A DNA stretch of 64,000 bases. It comes from Lachnospiraceae bacterium C10. GTDB lineage: Bacteria > Bacillota > Clostridia > Lachnospirales > Lachnospiraceae. Location of the stretch: positions 153,251 to 217,250 of the forward strand of contig FMTN01000006.1 in NCBI GenBank assembly GCA_900100095.1, written 5' to 3'. Position 1 is the first letter of the stretch. Each line of letters opens with the position of its first letter. The notes under the pieces were generated by a model that was not told where the DNA came from, ran no database searches, and was given only the letters and a program-made list of their open reading frames with translations. This document shows, one piece after another, positions 34,529 through 43,951 of this stretch. The position numbers and the translations under genes are program-made.

Positions 34529-35857
34529 TTATCCAACCTGATCTGTTTTATCAGGAGGCGCAAACATATTTTCAAGTGCCTCTATTTCATCATCAAACTG
34601 GAATTTCTCATCGGTAGCCTGTAGTAGGAAATCATTGACTTCGTCAATCTTTGAAATAGCAAAGTCAATCTTTTTATTGGAACCTGCTTTATAAGCTCCG
34701 ATGTTGATTAAATCTTCCGCTTCAGAGTAGGTCGCCATGACATTTTTCAGCTGTCCGGCTGCCTTTTTATGCTGTTTATCTGCTATTGCACTCATAACTC
34801 GGGAAATGGAAGCAAGAACATCGATCGCCGGATAATGGTTCTGCTGTGCAAGTCTTCGGTTCAGAACAATATGTCCGTCTAAAATACTTCTTGCAGTATC
34901 GGTAATCGGTTCATTAAAATCATCACCATCTACCAAAACCGTATACAGACCGGTAATGGAGCCTCGGTCGGAATTTCCCGCCCGTTCCAAAAGCTTTGGC
35001 ATTTCAGAATAAACAGATGGCGGATATCCTCTTGTCACAGGAGGCTCACCAGAGGCAAGTCCGATTTCTCTTTGTGCCATGGAAAAACGAGTTAAGGAAT
35101 CCATCATAAGAAGCACATCTTTTCCCTGATCACGGAAATATTCTGCAATCGCCGTAGCTGTCTTAGCAGCCTTGTTACGTATCAAAGCCGGCTTATCGGA
35201 CGTTGCCACAACAACCACAGAACGGGCCATTCCTTCCGGTCCCAAATCATGTTCTACGAATTCTCGTACTTCTCGGCCACGCTCACCAATCAATGCAATC
35301 ACATTGATCTCCGCCTTTGTATTGCGGGCAAACATTCCCATCAATGTACTTTTACCTACACCGGAACCGGCAAAAATTCCGATTCTTTGACCTTTACCTA
35401 CTGTGATCAGGCCATCCACCGCTTTTACACCCAGCGGCAGAACTTCGGAAATAATTTCTCGTTCCATTGGATCCGGCGGCATTGCTTCTGCCGGATAGAA
35501 GGAATCCACATGATCGATTACATCTACATCCGTCGGCCGGCCAATTCCATCCACGGTGTGTCCGAGCAATCCATCTCCGACCGGAATGGACAAAGGCTTA
35601 CCTGTGTTAACCACAAGGCACCCTACGCCAACGCCTTCCGTGCTGTCATACGGCATAAGCAATAACCTTTTATCCAGGAATCCAACCACTTCCGCCATTA
35701 ATCTTGTATCTTTATCAATGATAATCTCACAAAGATCATTCAGCTTGGCATCCGGTCCCACCGACTCAACTGTCAAACCAACCACTTTTGCAACCCGACC
35801 TAGATGATCATAATGCGGATGATCTAAAACACTATATAATTTTCCTTTATCAATCAT
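34529..35857 (-). CDS. fliI: Flagellar export ATPase FliI
   Basis: 442 residues, normal. Walker A is GIFAGSGVGKSTLMGMFARN, Walker B LLMMDSLTRFSMAQREIGLASGEPP with the catalytic Glu in IGERGREVREF. The N-terminal beta barrel precedes, and the C-terminal helical domain ends the chain. It energises unloading of export substrates. It follows fliH by 43 bases. Confidence 0.97.
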   Translation of the reverse strand: MIDKGKLYSVLDHPHYDHLGRVAKVVGLTVESVGPDAKLNDLCEIIIDKDTRLMAEVVGFLDKRLLLMPYDSTEGVGVGCLVVNTGKPLSIPVGDGLLGHTVDGIGRPTDVDVIDHVDSFYPAEAMPPDPMEREIISEVLPLGVKAVDGLITVGKGQRIGIFAGSGVGKSTLMGMFARNTKAEINVIALIGERGREVREFVEHDLGPEGMARSVVVVATSDKPALIRNKAAKTATAIAEYFRDQGKDVLLMMDSLTRFSMAQREIGLASGEPPVTRGYPPSVYSEMPKLLERAGNSDRGSITGLYTVLVDGDDFNEPITDTARSILDGHIVLNRRLAQQNHYPAIDVLASISRVMSAIADKQHKKAAGQLKNVMATYSEAEDLINIGAYKAGSNKKIDFAISKIDEVNDFLLQATDEKFQFDDEIEALENMFAPPDKTDQVG

Positions 35858-35900
35858 CCCTGCTCCTCTGCCTATCGAATGAAAACACCTGAAGAATGCA

Positions 35901-36845
35901 TCAGGACAATCCTAACATCTTCAGGTCTTTGATCAGATTGTTTAATTCGGTATCAAAACTGCAGTCATACACACCGCCATCCGTCTCAATCATACATTTC
36001 TCGTCTGTGAGAAGAGGATCTTTCACCAGATCCAGTGAGATACCGGATCCAACCTTTTCCTGCAAACGGTCCATTTCCTGATTCAAACGAATAAAGTTCT
36101 TTTCATTTACCCGAATCAGAAATTCTCTGGCATTCTCAATATTGGATAAAGCATTATCCACCAGATGCAAGATCATATCCTGATCATCTGAAAAAGAAAC
36201 ATGAAAGGCTTTTCCTACGACATCGCAAACAACTTCAAGCAGATCCTGCTCTACGCTCTGCATCTTCGCATGGTATTCCTGCTCAAGCTGATTCTTTCTC
36301 ATTTCGAGCTGTTCAAGCTTTTCCTGATAATCGCCCTCAGCCTGGGCAATACCATCCCGGTAACCTTCCTGACGTCCTTCTTCTTTCGCATTGCTCTTAA
36401 GCGCCTGCGCCTGCATCGAAGCTTCACCAAGAATCTGGTCCGCCTGCATACGCGCATCTTCTAAAATCTGCGCCGCAAGCTCCTCGGAGGATGCACCCTC
36501 TTCTGCCTCATCAGATTCCATTCCATTGTCATCATACGGCAGTTCAAAAGGTTCATCCGATAAATTCCCTTCTTCATCCATGTAGATGACCGGTTCTCCC
36601 AGATCATCCACCGGAAAAACGGGATTTCCTTCCTCATCGTATGTAAGGACAGGCTTGCCTTCTTCATCAACCGAAAGATTCTCAAAGAATTCGTCCGCCA
36701 ACTGTTTCCTGCGTTCCTGCCTCTGTAATCGAATCTTTTCTTCGTAAGCCTGAATATGAGCAAGAATTTTATCGTTTGAGTCAATAACTCTTTTATCTTC
36801 AGCCACACTTTGGCCGTGGTAAATACTATACAACGAGATCATCAC
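35901..36845 (-). CDS. fliH: Flagellar export regulator FliH with acidic decapeptide repeats
   Basis: 314 residues from GTG at 36845 (or ATG at 36842). It overlaps the fliG end by 20 bases, so translation is coupled. The C-terminal two-thirds fit FliH: a charged helix around ASMQAQALKSNAKEEGRQEGYRDG and the FliI-binding domain with DLLEVVCDVVGKAFHVSF. Unusually, residues 60-99 are four tandem ten-residue units of type DEEGxPVxxx in a strongly acidic insert. FliH inhibits FliI and tethers it to the C-ring. Confidence 0.88.
   Translation of the reverse strand: MMISLYSIYHGQSVAEDKRVIDSNDKILAHIQAYEEKIRLQRQERRKQLADEFFENLSVDEEGKPVLTYDEEGNPVFPVDDLGEPVIYMDEEGNLSDEPFELPYDDNGMESDEAEEGASSEELAAQILEDARMQADQILGEASMQAQALKSNAKEEGRQEGYRDGIAQAEGDYQEKLEQLEMRKNQLEQEYHAKMQSVEQDLLEVVCDVVGKAFHVSFSDDQDMILHLVDNALSNIENAREFLIRVNEKNFIRLNQEMDRLQEKVGSGISLDLVKDPLLTDEKCMIETDGGVYDCSFDTELNNLIKDLKMLGLS
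36549..36668 (-). repeat. Four 30-base in-frame repeats in fliH
   Basis: Four consecutive units encode DEEGKPVLTY, DEEGNPVFPV, DDLGEPVIYM and DEEGNLSDEP. The DNA copies have diverged, so the array is old and kept at the protein level. Confidence 0.75.
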
Positions 36846-37875
36846 CTCCGCCTCTGGAGATTACAATCTCAGAAGCATCCTCTAATTTACGGATCACACC
36901 AACAATCTTCTGCTGAGCTTCCTCAACATCCTTCATTCGTACAGGACCCATAAATTCCATGTCCTCTTTGATCATAGATGCAAGTCTGCTTGAGAGGTTC
37001 TTAAAGATTGCATTCTGTACATCTTCGTTCGCACCCTTAAGTGCAACACCAAGATCAGCATTGTCGACATCTCGCAGAACTCGCTGAATAGAACGGTCAT
37101 CAAGCAACAAGATATCTTCGAATACGAACATCTTCTTTCGAATCTCTTCTGCCAGCTCCGGCTCCTCGATTTCGAGTGCCTCCATGATACGTTTCTCTGT
37201 ACCACGGTCTACCGCATTCAAGATTGCTACCGTAGCATCGACACCACCTGCAATCGTGTAATCCTGATTGATAAGAGAAGACAGTTTTCTTTCCAATACG
37301 CGCTCCACCTCTTTGATAACTTCCGGAGAAGTACGATCCATCAAAGCAATACGTTTTGCAACATCCGCCTGTTTCTCCGGCGATAAGGCTCCTAAAATCA
37401 TAGAGGCCTGTGAAGCCGGCAGATAAGACAAAATCATCGCAATGGTCTGCGGATGCTCGTCCTGGATGAAGTTTAACACCTGAGAAGGCTCTGTCTTTCG
37501 AATGAATTCGAAAGGACGAACCTGCAGAGAGGCTGTAAGCTTTGTGATAACCTCCTGCGCCTTGTCGGAACCAAGAGCGGTCTCCAAAAGTTCTTTCGCG
37601 TAACCAATACCACCTTCTGCAATGTACTGCTGTGCAAGGCAGACCTGATAGAATTCATTAATCACATCTTCCTTTACCTGAGGAGAGACGGATCTGGTAT
37701 TCGCAATTTCAAGTGTTAATTCTTCAATTTCATCTTCTTTTAAATGTTTAAAAATATCTGCACTTTTCTCAGGACCCAATGTAATCAAAAGTACTGCAGC
37801 CTTTTGTACGCCTGAAAGATTCGTGGTTGCAGGACTCGCTCCTGCCGGATTAGCTGAATCAGCCACTTTATTCAC
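36826..37875 (-). CDS. fliG: Flagellar motor switch protein FliG
   Basis: 349 residues, normal. Segments typical of FliG are LSGVQKAAVLLITLGPEKSADIFKHL at the N-terminus, DEHPQTIAMILSYLP in the middle domain and the C-terminal torque helix LDDRSIQRVLRDVDNADLGVALKGA with its charged residues. It is the rotor component facing the stator. It overlaps fliF by 8 bases. Confidence 0.97.
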   Translation of the reverse strand: MNKVADSANPAGASPATTNLSGVQKAAVLLITLGPEKSADIFKHLKEDEIEELTLEIANTRSVSPQVKEDVINEFYQVCLAQQYIAEGGIGYAKELLETALGSDKAQEVITKLTASLQVRPFEFIRKTEPSQVLNFIQDEHPQTIAMILSYLPASQASMILGALSPEKQADVAKRIALMDRTSPEVIKEVERVLERKLSSLINQDYTIAGGVDATVAILNAVDRGTEKRIMEALEIEEPELAEEIRKKMFVFEDILLLDDRSIQRVLRDVDNADLGVALKGANEDVQNAIFKNLSSRLASMIKEDMEFMGPVRMKDVEEAQQKIVGVIRKLEDASEIVISRGGGDDLVV

Positions 37876-39505
37876 CCCAGTCTTCGTTTAACCAGTTACG
37901 CAACAAATTCGCCACAGCCTCTGGTTTTTCATCAACAAATTTCTCAATAAGAAGTCTGGCCTCGGATTTCTCGTTGTATCCGATATCCTCCAGATTCTCC
38001 TCCTCTTGCTGCTCTTCAAGCAAGGTCTCCACAGACACTTCTTCTGCAGCCTCCTCTTCCTTCTCTTTCCGGAAGCTTCTAAATGCAACAAAACCGAGAA
38101 GCAGGAAGATTAATACTGCCATTGCAATCTCTAGCCATTCAATCCAGCTTCTACCGTTTTCAGAATAATGAAACTGAGGAACATCATAAGATGTCAGTGA
38201 AATATTCGCCTCCGGAATACCTGTCGCATGCGACACTGCTGTAATCAATGCAGTATCCGGAGTTGTTGTTGTCATAGCAGAATTCTTTGCAACAAATTCA
38301 TCAAATGTCGTACCCTTCAGCTGACCATTCGCCTTCATGGTATCTTCATCGTAAATTACATTGTTATAAGCTGTAATTGCAATGGATGACTTTTCAGGAT
38401 CAACAGCACCCGGATCGCCTTCTGTTACTGTAACAGTTTCGTTCGGCAAATAATCCTCGGTAACATCACTTGACTCTGAATGGGAATTGTTATTGTCCTG
38501 CATCACATAAGTCGGATCATCATTGGAATCCGTTCCAGGCACACCGGATACACCGTTATCGGAGGAAGTCGTCTTCTCAGAACGGTTGTTTAAGTATCCC
38601 TGTGTCATTCCCTCGTTTACATAGTAGTGGTAATCGGAAATTTTCTTCTTAGAAAAATCCATGGACAGATTTGGAGACACCTGTACATTGTCATAAACAG
38701 CGTTGCCTCCGGAATTTTCGCTTAAAACTTTTTTAACTTTGTTCGCCACATAATTCTCTGTCTGCTGCTTTACTGTCAGATTGGATGAAGCCTGCCCTGC
38801 TAAAGTGGATTCTTCACCGCCCGAAAAAAGGATATTGTCATCAGAATCAATAATCGTAATTTTCTTTGTGGTTGTATTACCAAGACCTGTTGCAATATAT
38901 TTTGCTATTGCAGCGGCCTGATCCCCCGACATGTTATCAGAAAGACCAAGCAAAACATTCGCAGACGCTTCCTCCTTAGAGGCTGCTAACGTACCGTCAT
39001 CTCGCGGAATGTTAAGGTTGACCTGCGCGCTCTTAACATTGGAAAGTGACTGTAACTGCCGCTCCATCTGTTTTTGAAGAAAATATTGGCTTTTACGCTG
39101 TTTGTCTGCTTCTGTTGCTGTAAAACTTCCGTCTACCACATTAGAAAACGGATAATCGGACTCCGCTGTGCTACCGCTGTAACCGTTGCTATAGATTCCG
39201 TTCGTTCCAAGAAGGATGGTTGCATCCGCCTCGTCCTTTTTATGAATGGTAAAAGTCATTCCGTCTTGTGACTGCTCGTACCAAATGCTTTGACCATCGA
39301 AAAGACCCTTGATGGTATTCGCTTCAGTCGCATCCTTTGCAGTCACAATGTCCATATTCGTCGGTCTTGTGACAACAAATCCCAAAATACCAAGGGACAT
39401 AACTACAACCGCAACCGCACTGATAAGCAAAGCCTTCTGACGTGACGTAAACTGTTTCCACCATTCAATAATTCTATTTAATATTGTCTGGATACGCTCT
39501 GGCAT
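37868..39505 (-). CDS. fliF: MS-ring protein FliF
   Basis: 545 residues, normal. Two TM segments (about 24-46 and 445-465) flank a large extracytoplasmic region with the ring-building motifs. VARPTNMDIVTAKDA-like start of RBM1, and QKQMERQLQSLSNVKSAQVNLNIPRDDG of RBM2, are seen. The C-terminal tail (NLLRNWLNEDWGE) binds FliG. It is the membrane base on which the flagellum forms. It lies 38 bases after fliE. Confidence 0.97.
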   Translation of the reverse strand: MPERIQTILNRIIEWWKQFTSRQKALLISAVAVVVMSLGILGFVVTRPTNMDIVTAKDATEANTIKGLFDGQSIWYEQSQDGMTFTIHKKDEADATILLGTNGIYSNGYSGSTAESDYPFSNVVDGSFTATEADKQRKSQYFLQKQMERQLQSLSNVKSAQVNLNIPRDDGTLAASKEEASANVLLGLSDNMSGDQAAAIAKYIATGLGNTTTKKITIIDSDDNILFSGGEESTLAGQASSNLTVKQQTENYVANKVKKVLSENSGGNAVYDNVQVSPNLSMDFSKKKISDYHYYVNEGMTQGYLNNRSEKTTSSDNGVSGVPGTDSNDDPTYVMQDNNNSHSESSDVTEDYLPNETVTVTEGDPGAVDPEKSSIAITAYNNVIYDEDTMKANGQLKGTTFDEFVAKNSAMTTTTPDTALITAVSHATGIPEANISLTSYDVPQFHYSENGRSWIEWLEIAMAVLIFLLLGFVAFRSFRKEKEEEAAEEVSVETLLEEQQEEENLEDIGYNEKSEARLLIEKFVDEKPEAVANLLRNWLNEDWGE

Positions 39506-39543
39506 ATTCTAAATCTCCTCAGGAAAATCGTAACATATGATCA

Positions 39544-39846
39544 CTAAATCTGCATGTTCATTATAGTCTGATAAGCCTGAATCATATTGGTACGTATTGC
39601 ATTCGTGTACTGTAATGCCACAGTTGCTTTCTGAGCAGCAATCATCATGTCATGCGTATTGTCAGAAAGACCCAATGCAAATTTCACTTCTTCTGCAGAA
39701 GCCTTGTTCTGCAGTGTATTTGTCTCGTCCAAAAGCCCCTTTGCAGCATCAAAAACAGTTCCAAAATCCTGTCCGGAAGCATTCTGACCTCCCTGTTTAA
39801 CTGGAACTGTCTTATATTCACTGTTAATTGCCGATATGTCGTTCAT
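39544..39846 (-). CDS. fliE: Flagellar basal-body protein FliE
   Basis: 100 residues, normal. The C-terminal half has the family pattern ALGLSDNTHDMMIAAQKATVALQYTNAIRTNMIQAYQTIMNMQI. FliE joins the MS ring to the rod and is the first rod-type export substrate. It lies 17 bases after flgC. Confidence 0.95.
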   Translation of the reverse strand: MNDISAINSEYKTVPVKQGGQNASGQDFGTVFDAAKGLLDETNTLQNKASAEEVKFALGLSDNTHDMMIAAQKATVALQYTNAIRTNMIQAYQTIMNMQI

Positions 39847-39863
39847 TCCTTACCTCTCTAAAA

Positions 39864-40313
39864 TCAAGAATTACCGATTGTAATTCCTTGTTGCGCCATT
39901 GCCTTTAAAGAATTGAATGCCGTAACGTTTGCCTGATATGATCGTGTTGCATCAATCAGATTGGTCATTTCTGTTACTGTATTTACATTTGGATAACTTA
40001 CATATCCATTCTCGTCAGCATCCGGGTTCGAAGGATCATAGCTCATAATGAAGTCAGACTCTGTATCCTCACTTACCTTCGAAACACGCACACCATTCCC
40101 CTTGTACGCATTGCGATAATTCTCAAGGGTATCTGCAAAGGATGGGGTCAGCTGCCTCTCTTCAAATGTCACGATCTTACGTCTGTAAGGGCCTGATCCA
40201 TCTTCTGTATGTGTTGTATTAATATTTGCAATATTTTCTGCAATTGTATCCATTCGAAAACGCTGCGCTGTCATACCGGACGCAGCTATATCAAACGACT
40301 GAAAAAGCGCCAT
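39864..40313 (-). CDS. flgC: Proximal rod protein FlgC
   Basis: 149 residues, normal. N-terminal FDIAASGMTAQRFRMDTIAENIANINTT and C-terminal PNVNTVTEMTNLIDATRSYQANVTAFNSLK are the rod-protein signatures. It is exported and forms the rod with FlgB. It lies 11 bases after flgB. Confidence 0.97.
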   Translation of the reverse strand: MALFQSFDIAASGMTAQRFRMDTIAENIANINTTHTEDGSGPYRRKIVTFEERQLTPSFADTLENYRNAYKGNGVRVSKVSEDTESDFIMSYDPSNPDADENGYVSYPNVNTVTEMTNLIDATRSYQANVTAFNSLKAMAQQGITIGNS

Positions 40314-40324
40314 AAAACTCCTCC

Positions 40325-40723
40325 TTATGAGCCTGTAACAATCTTAAATCTGGAGAACTCACCTGTAATCGCTGTAGATACAGACTGATAACGAAGCTGC
40401 TCACTTGCAAGCTCTACATTCTCCGTATCGATATCAACGTTATTCTTATCAATTCTGTAAGAAAAATTGTCCGCATCCGTATAAATCTCACCATTCAAAC
40501 GGGTTCCGTTATAATCAAGGGACTTTACCGCCTGATCAAGATTGCTGTATTTCGTCCGAACCAGCTCATCTTTTAAAATATCCTGAAAACGTACATCCTT
40601 ACGCTTATAGGTTGGAGTATCATTATTTGCAATATTATTTGCAATGGTCGTCTGGCGCAACCAACTGGCATCGGCCGCCTTATCCAAAACATTTATATAA
40701 CTGAAAGCATCGGAACGAAGCAT
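40325..40723 (-). CDS. flgB: Proximal rod protein FlgB
   Basis: 132 residues, normal. The N-terminal segment ASWLRQTTIANNIANNDTPTYKRKDVRFQD and the C-terminal ELASEQLRYQSVSTAITGEFSRFKIV are the FlgB signatures. It is the first gene of the fla/che cluster, with a strong SD (TAGGAGGA) and a promoter about 75 bases upstream. Confidence 0.96.
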   Translation of the reverse strand: MLRSDAFSYINVLDKAADASWLRQTTIANNIANNDTPTYKRKDVRFQDILKDELVRTKYSNLDQAVKSLDYNGTRLNGEIYTDADNFSYRIDKNNVDIDTENVELASEQLRYQSVSTAITGEFSRFKIVTGS

Positions 40724-40796
40724 TCGTTTCCTCCTATTCTGTCCGGCTGAATGCAGAAAGCAAATAGCCTAACATTAGCATAAATCTACGTTTACT

Positions 40797-40824
40797 ATTA
40801 TAATTTATCCATATAAAAAGGCAA
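40797..40824 (-). promoter_or_regulatory. Main sigma-A promoter of the flgB flagellar block
   Basis: On the minus strand TTGCCT (40819-40824) and consensus TATAAT (40797-40802) are 16 bases apart. The start near 40790 leaves a leader of about 67 bases. The leader shows no riboswitch-like fold that I recognise. The 247-base region 40724-40970 otherwise holds the codY terminator and no gene. Confidence 0.72.
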
Positions 40825-40895
40825 GTCCTTTTTCGATATGTAGTGGTCAGTTCCCGCCTGTGGCACCAAATCGTGAATCCTTTTTTACGTAAAAA

Positions 40896-40921
40896 GAGAC
40901 TTACACACCAATGTAAGCCCC
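40896..40921 (-). terminator. Intrinsic terminator after codY
   Basis: On the minus strand the RNA GGGGCUUACA pairs with UGUAAGUCUC (two G-U pairs) and is followed by five U residues. It separates codY from the flgB block, so the two are chiefly separate transcripts. Confidence 0.78.
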
Positions 40922-40970
40922 TCAAGTATTAGAAATAATAACAAAAAAATTGTCTACAGGATATCCGATC

Positions 40971-41759
40971 CTACACCATTGCTCCAGCCTGATCCTTCAT
41001 CTTCTCAAGCTCTTCGAATACTGCATCATTTAACACTTTGATGTATGTACCCTTCATTCCGGAAGATCTTGATTCGATAACACCAGCTGACTCAAATTTG
41101 CGAAGTGCATTTACAATAACGGAACGGGTAATTCCTACCCTGTCTGCAATCCTTGAAGCAACAAGGATACCCTCATTTCCCTTGAGCTCATCAAAGATAT
41201 GCATGATTGCTTCCTGTTCAGAGAAAGACAATGTGTTAATAGCACTTCTAACGTCCTGAATCTTACGATTCTCCTCTGCATTCTCTTCATTAACCGAACG
41301 CATCATCTCCAGTCCCACAACAGTAGTACCGTACTCCGAAAGAATAATATCGTCAATATTATACTGGCGATCGTAGCGATACACAAAAAGTGTACCAAGT
41401 CTCTCTCCTGCAATGTCAATCGGTGAAATGATTGCTGAGTAGGCACTAATGTCCTCCCGCTCAAATCCAAGAGTCTGCAGGTTCACATTCTCCTTTGTAG
41501 AGAGGATGGAAAGCAACCGTTCATTCAGCAATGGATCAATAAATCCACCCACCTTGTCTACGATCAATTCCGTCAGCTCTCTTCCATCACCGGCATGACT
41601 GATTCCAAGTGCCTTTCCCTTCTTACTGATTACCATCACAGAAGAGTCAAGGATCTCTGTCAGTACCTGGCAGATGTCGTTGAAAACGACCTTTGATGAA
41701 TTGTTGTTATGAAGTAATTTTCCAATTTTACGTGTTTTGTCAAGCAATTGAACGCTCAT
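40971..41759 (-). CDS. codY: GTP-sensing global regulator CodY
   Basis: 262 residues, normal (Bacillus 259). The N-terminal GAF domain senses GTP and branched-chain amino acids; it begins LLDKTRKIGKLLH. The C-terminal winged helix-turn-helix is nearly identical to that of Bacillus: ASRIADRVGITRSVIVNALRKFESAGVIESRSSGMKGTYIKV. So a Bacillus-like target motif is expected. The gene keeps the topA-codY-flgB order (xerC, clpQ and clpY, which lie between in Bacillus, are missing). It has its own promoter and a matching CodY box. Confidence 0.96.
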   Translation of the reverse strand: MSVQLLDKTRKIGKLLHNNNSSKVVFNDICQVLTEILDSSVMVISKKGKALGISHAGDGRELTELIVDKVGGFIDPLLNERLLSILSTKENVNLQTLGFEREDISAYSAIISPIDIAGERLGTLFVYRYDRQYNIDDIILSEYGTTVVGLEMMRSVNEENAEENRKIQDVRSAINTLSFSEQEAIMHIFDELKGNEGILVASRIADRVGITRSVIVNALRKFESAGVIESRSSGMKGTYIKVLNDAVFEELEKMKDQAGAMV

Positions 41760-41796
41760 TGTTGTCTCCTATCGATTTTATCCGAATTCTATTGTT

Positions 41797-41825
41797 ATCA
41801 TACCATCAATTGTCGCAAAATTCAA
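41797..41825 (-). promoter_or_regulatory. Sigma-A promoter of codY
   Basis: On the minus strand TTGAAT (41820-41825), 17 bases, TATGAT (41797-41802). The start near 41790 leaves a leader of about 30 bases with the SD TAGGAGA. Confidence 0.72.
41808..41822. promoter_or_regulatory. Candidate CodY box in the codY promoter
   Basis: The minus strand reads AATTTTGCGACAATT, 12 of 15 matches to the CodY consensus AATTTTCWGAAAATT. It lies across the -35 edge and spacer, where binding would block RNA polymerase and give negative autoregulation. Confidence 0.5.
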
Positions 41826-41857
41826 ACAGTTTTCATACTTTTGTACTTTTTTGACGT

Positions 41858-43936
41858 TTATGATGCATCTTCACTATCTTTTTTGTCCTCCATATATCCG
41901 CAGGAGGTATCAGAGCATACAATGTGGTTCCCCTTGACCACCATGAAATTACCGCAACGTGGACATTTCTTCTCAACCGGCATCTGCCAGCTCATAAAGT
42001 CACATGTCGGATAATCCTCACATCCGTAGAAACGCCTTCCCTTCTTCGTCTTACGGATGACAACATCCTTGCTACATTTTGGACAAGATACACCAATCTT
42101 CTCCAGGTATGGCTTGGTGTTACGACACTCAGGAAATCCAGGGCAGGCAAGGAATTTTCCATGAGGGCCGTATTTAATTACCATATTTCGACCACAGGAT
42201 TCACAGACAATATCGGTCTCTTCATCCTTGATCTCGATTTTTTCCAGTTCTTCCTGTGCGATTTCAACCGACTTCTCCAGATCCGGATAAAAATTACGCA
42301 CAATGGACTTCCATTCAACGGTTCCTTCTTCTACGCCATCTAAAAGACTTTCCATGTTGGCTGTAAAGCTCGTGTCAACAATCTCCGGGAAAGACTCTTT
42401 CATAATACCGTTTACAACATCTCCCAGCTCGGAGACAAAGATATTACGACCTTCCTTAATAATGTAGCGACGCTTTAAAAGCGTTGAAATCGTCGGCGAA
42501 TAAGTGGATGGACGACCAATTCCAAGATCCTCCAGGGTGTGGACCAGAGAAGCCTCGGTAAAGTGAGCCGGCGGCTGCGTGAAGTGCTGCTTATCATCAA
42601 ATTCTTTGATTTCCAGCACATCGCCTTCTACCAGCTGTGAATAATCCACCGGCTTTGCTGCCTTCTCTTCATCAGCATCGGTGTACACCAGGCGGAAACC
42701 GTCAAAAAGCGATACTGTTGAGGACGCTGTATATACCTCATCACCAGCCTTTGTCTTAAGAGATGTTGTCTCATATCGTGCATTTGCCATCTGAGACGCC
42801 ATAAAGCGGCGCCAGATCAACTGATAGAGTCGGAACTGATCTCTTGAAAGTGATTCTTTGATTTCAGAAGGAAGCAGATGCAGGTTGGCCGGACGAATGG
42901 CTTCGTGGGCATCCTGGATATTCTTTCCTTCCTTCTTTTTCGCTTCTGCTACCGCACAGTTGTACTCCGGACCGTACTGTTCCCGAATAAACTCTGCCGC
43001 ATCCGCTTTCGCCTCGTCTGATATACGAACCGAGTCCGTACGCAGATAGGTAATCAGACCAACCGTACCGCTTCCCTTGATCTCCACACCTTCATACAAC
43101 TGCTGTGCCACTCGCATGGTCTTAACAATTGCAAAATTGAGTGCCTTGGAAGCTTCCTGCTGCAGAGTTGACGTTGTGAATGGCAATGGCGCCTTGCGCT
43201 CTTTGACCGTCTTTTTAACAGAATCAACAACCAGTGGTATCTTTTGGGTATTCTCTATAATCGCTGCAAGTTCTTCTTTGCTTTCGATTACTTTCTTCTT
43301 AGGAGAACCGTAGTAATGAAGCAAAAGCTTTTGTTTCCCGTGCTGTACCTTGGCATCCAGCGTGTAATACTCTTTTGGAATGAATGCATTAATCTCATCT
43401 TCACGATCACAGATCAGTCGTAAGGTAACAGATTGAACACGTCCGGCTGACAGGCCTCTTTTCACCTTGGCCCATAAAAGAGGTGAAATACTGTAACCAA
43501 CCATTCGGTCCAGAACACGACGGGCCTGCTGGGCATCTACGAGATCCATATCAATATCTCTGGATTCCTTAAAAGAATTCTTAACGGCATTCTTTGTAAT
43601 TTCATTAAAGGTAATTCTGAAAAACTTCTTATCCTCCAATTTCAAAGCTGTTACAAGATGCCATGAGATTGCTTCTCCTTCACGATCGGGATCTGTCGCA
43701 AGATAGATCTTATCGGCCTTCTTGACTTCCTTTCGAAGTGCTGCAAGAAGTTCACCCTTTCCTCGAATCGTAATATACTTCGGTTCAAAATCATGTTCTA
43801 TATCAATCCCCAATTGACTTTTAGGTAAATCCCTAACATGTCCCTGAGATGCCATGACCTGATAATTTCTCCCCAAAAATTTCTTAATTGTCTTAACCTT
43901 TGTCGGGGACTCTACGATCACCAGATTCTTTGCCAT
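41858..43936 (-). CDS. topA: DNA topoisomerase I
   Basis: 692 residues, normal for Firmicutes. The Toprim domain begins NLVIVESPTKVKTIKKFLG with DPDREGEAISWHL; the catalytic Tyr lies in GLITYLRTDSVRISDEA. Three C-terminal zinc ribbons are visible, each with four Cys: CESCGRN...CPGFPEC, CPKCSKD...CEDYPTC and CPRCGNF...CSDTSC. It relaxes negative supercoils. It lies between dprA and codY as in Bacillus. Confidence 0.97.
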   Translation of the reverse strand: MAKNLVIVESPTKVKTIKKFLGRNYQVMASQGHVRDLPKSQLGIDIEHDFEPKYITIRGKGELLAALRKEVKKADKIYLATDPDREGEAISWHLVTALKLEDKKFFRITFNEITKNAVKNSFKESRDIDMDLVDAQQARRVLDRMVGYSISPLLWAKVKRGLSAGRVQSVTLRLICDREDEINAFIPKEYYTLDAKVQHGKQKLLLHYYGSPKKKVIESKEELAAIIENTQKIPLVVDSVKKTVKERKAPLPFTTSTLQQEASKALNFAIVKTMRVAQQLYEGVEIKGSGTVGLITYLRTDSVRISDEAKADAAEFIREQYGPEYNCAVAEAKKKEGKNIQDAHEAIRPANLHLLPSEIKESLSRDQFRLYQLIWRRFMASQMANARYETTSLKTKAGDEVYTASSTVSLFDGFRLVYTDADEEKAAKPVDYSQLVEGDVLEIKEFDDKQHFTQPPAHFTEASLVHTLEDLGIGRPSTYSPTISTLLKRRYIIKEGRNIFVSELGDVVNGIMKESFPEIVDTSFTANMESLLDGVEEGTVEWKSIVRNFYPDLEKSVEIAQEELEKIEIKDEETDIVCESCGRNMVIKYGPHGKFLACPGFPECRNTKPYLEKIGVSCPKCSKDVVIRKTKKGRRFYGCEDYPTCDFMSWQMPVEKKCPRCGNFMVVKGNHIVCSDTSCGYMEDKKDSEDAS

Positions 43937-43951
43937 GTCACTACCCTTTCC

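Noticed and set aside
40724..40796. Possible c-di-GMP riboswitch in the flgB leader
   Set aside because: The leader is only about 70 bases and has no GEMM-like paired stems or conserved core.
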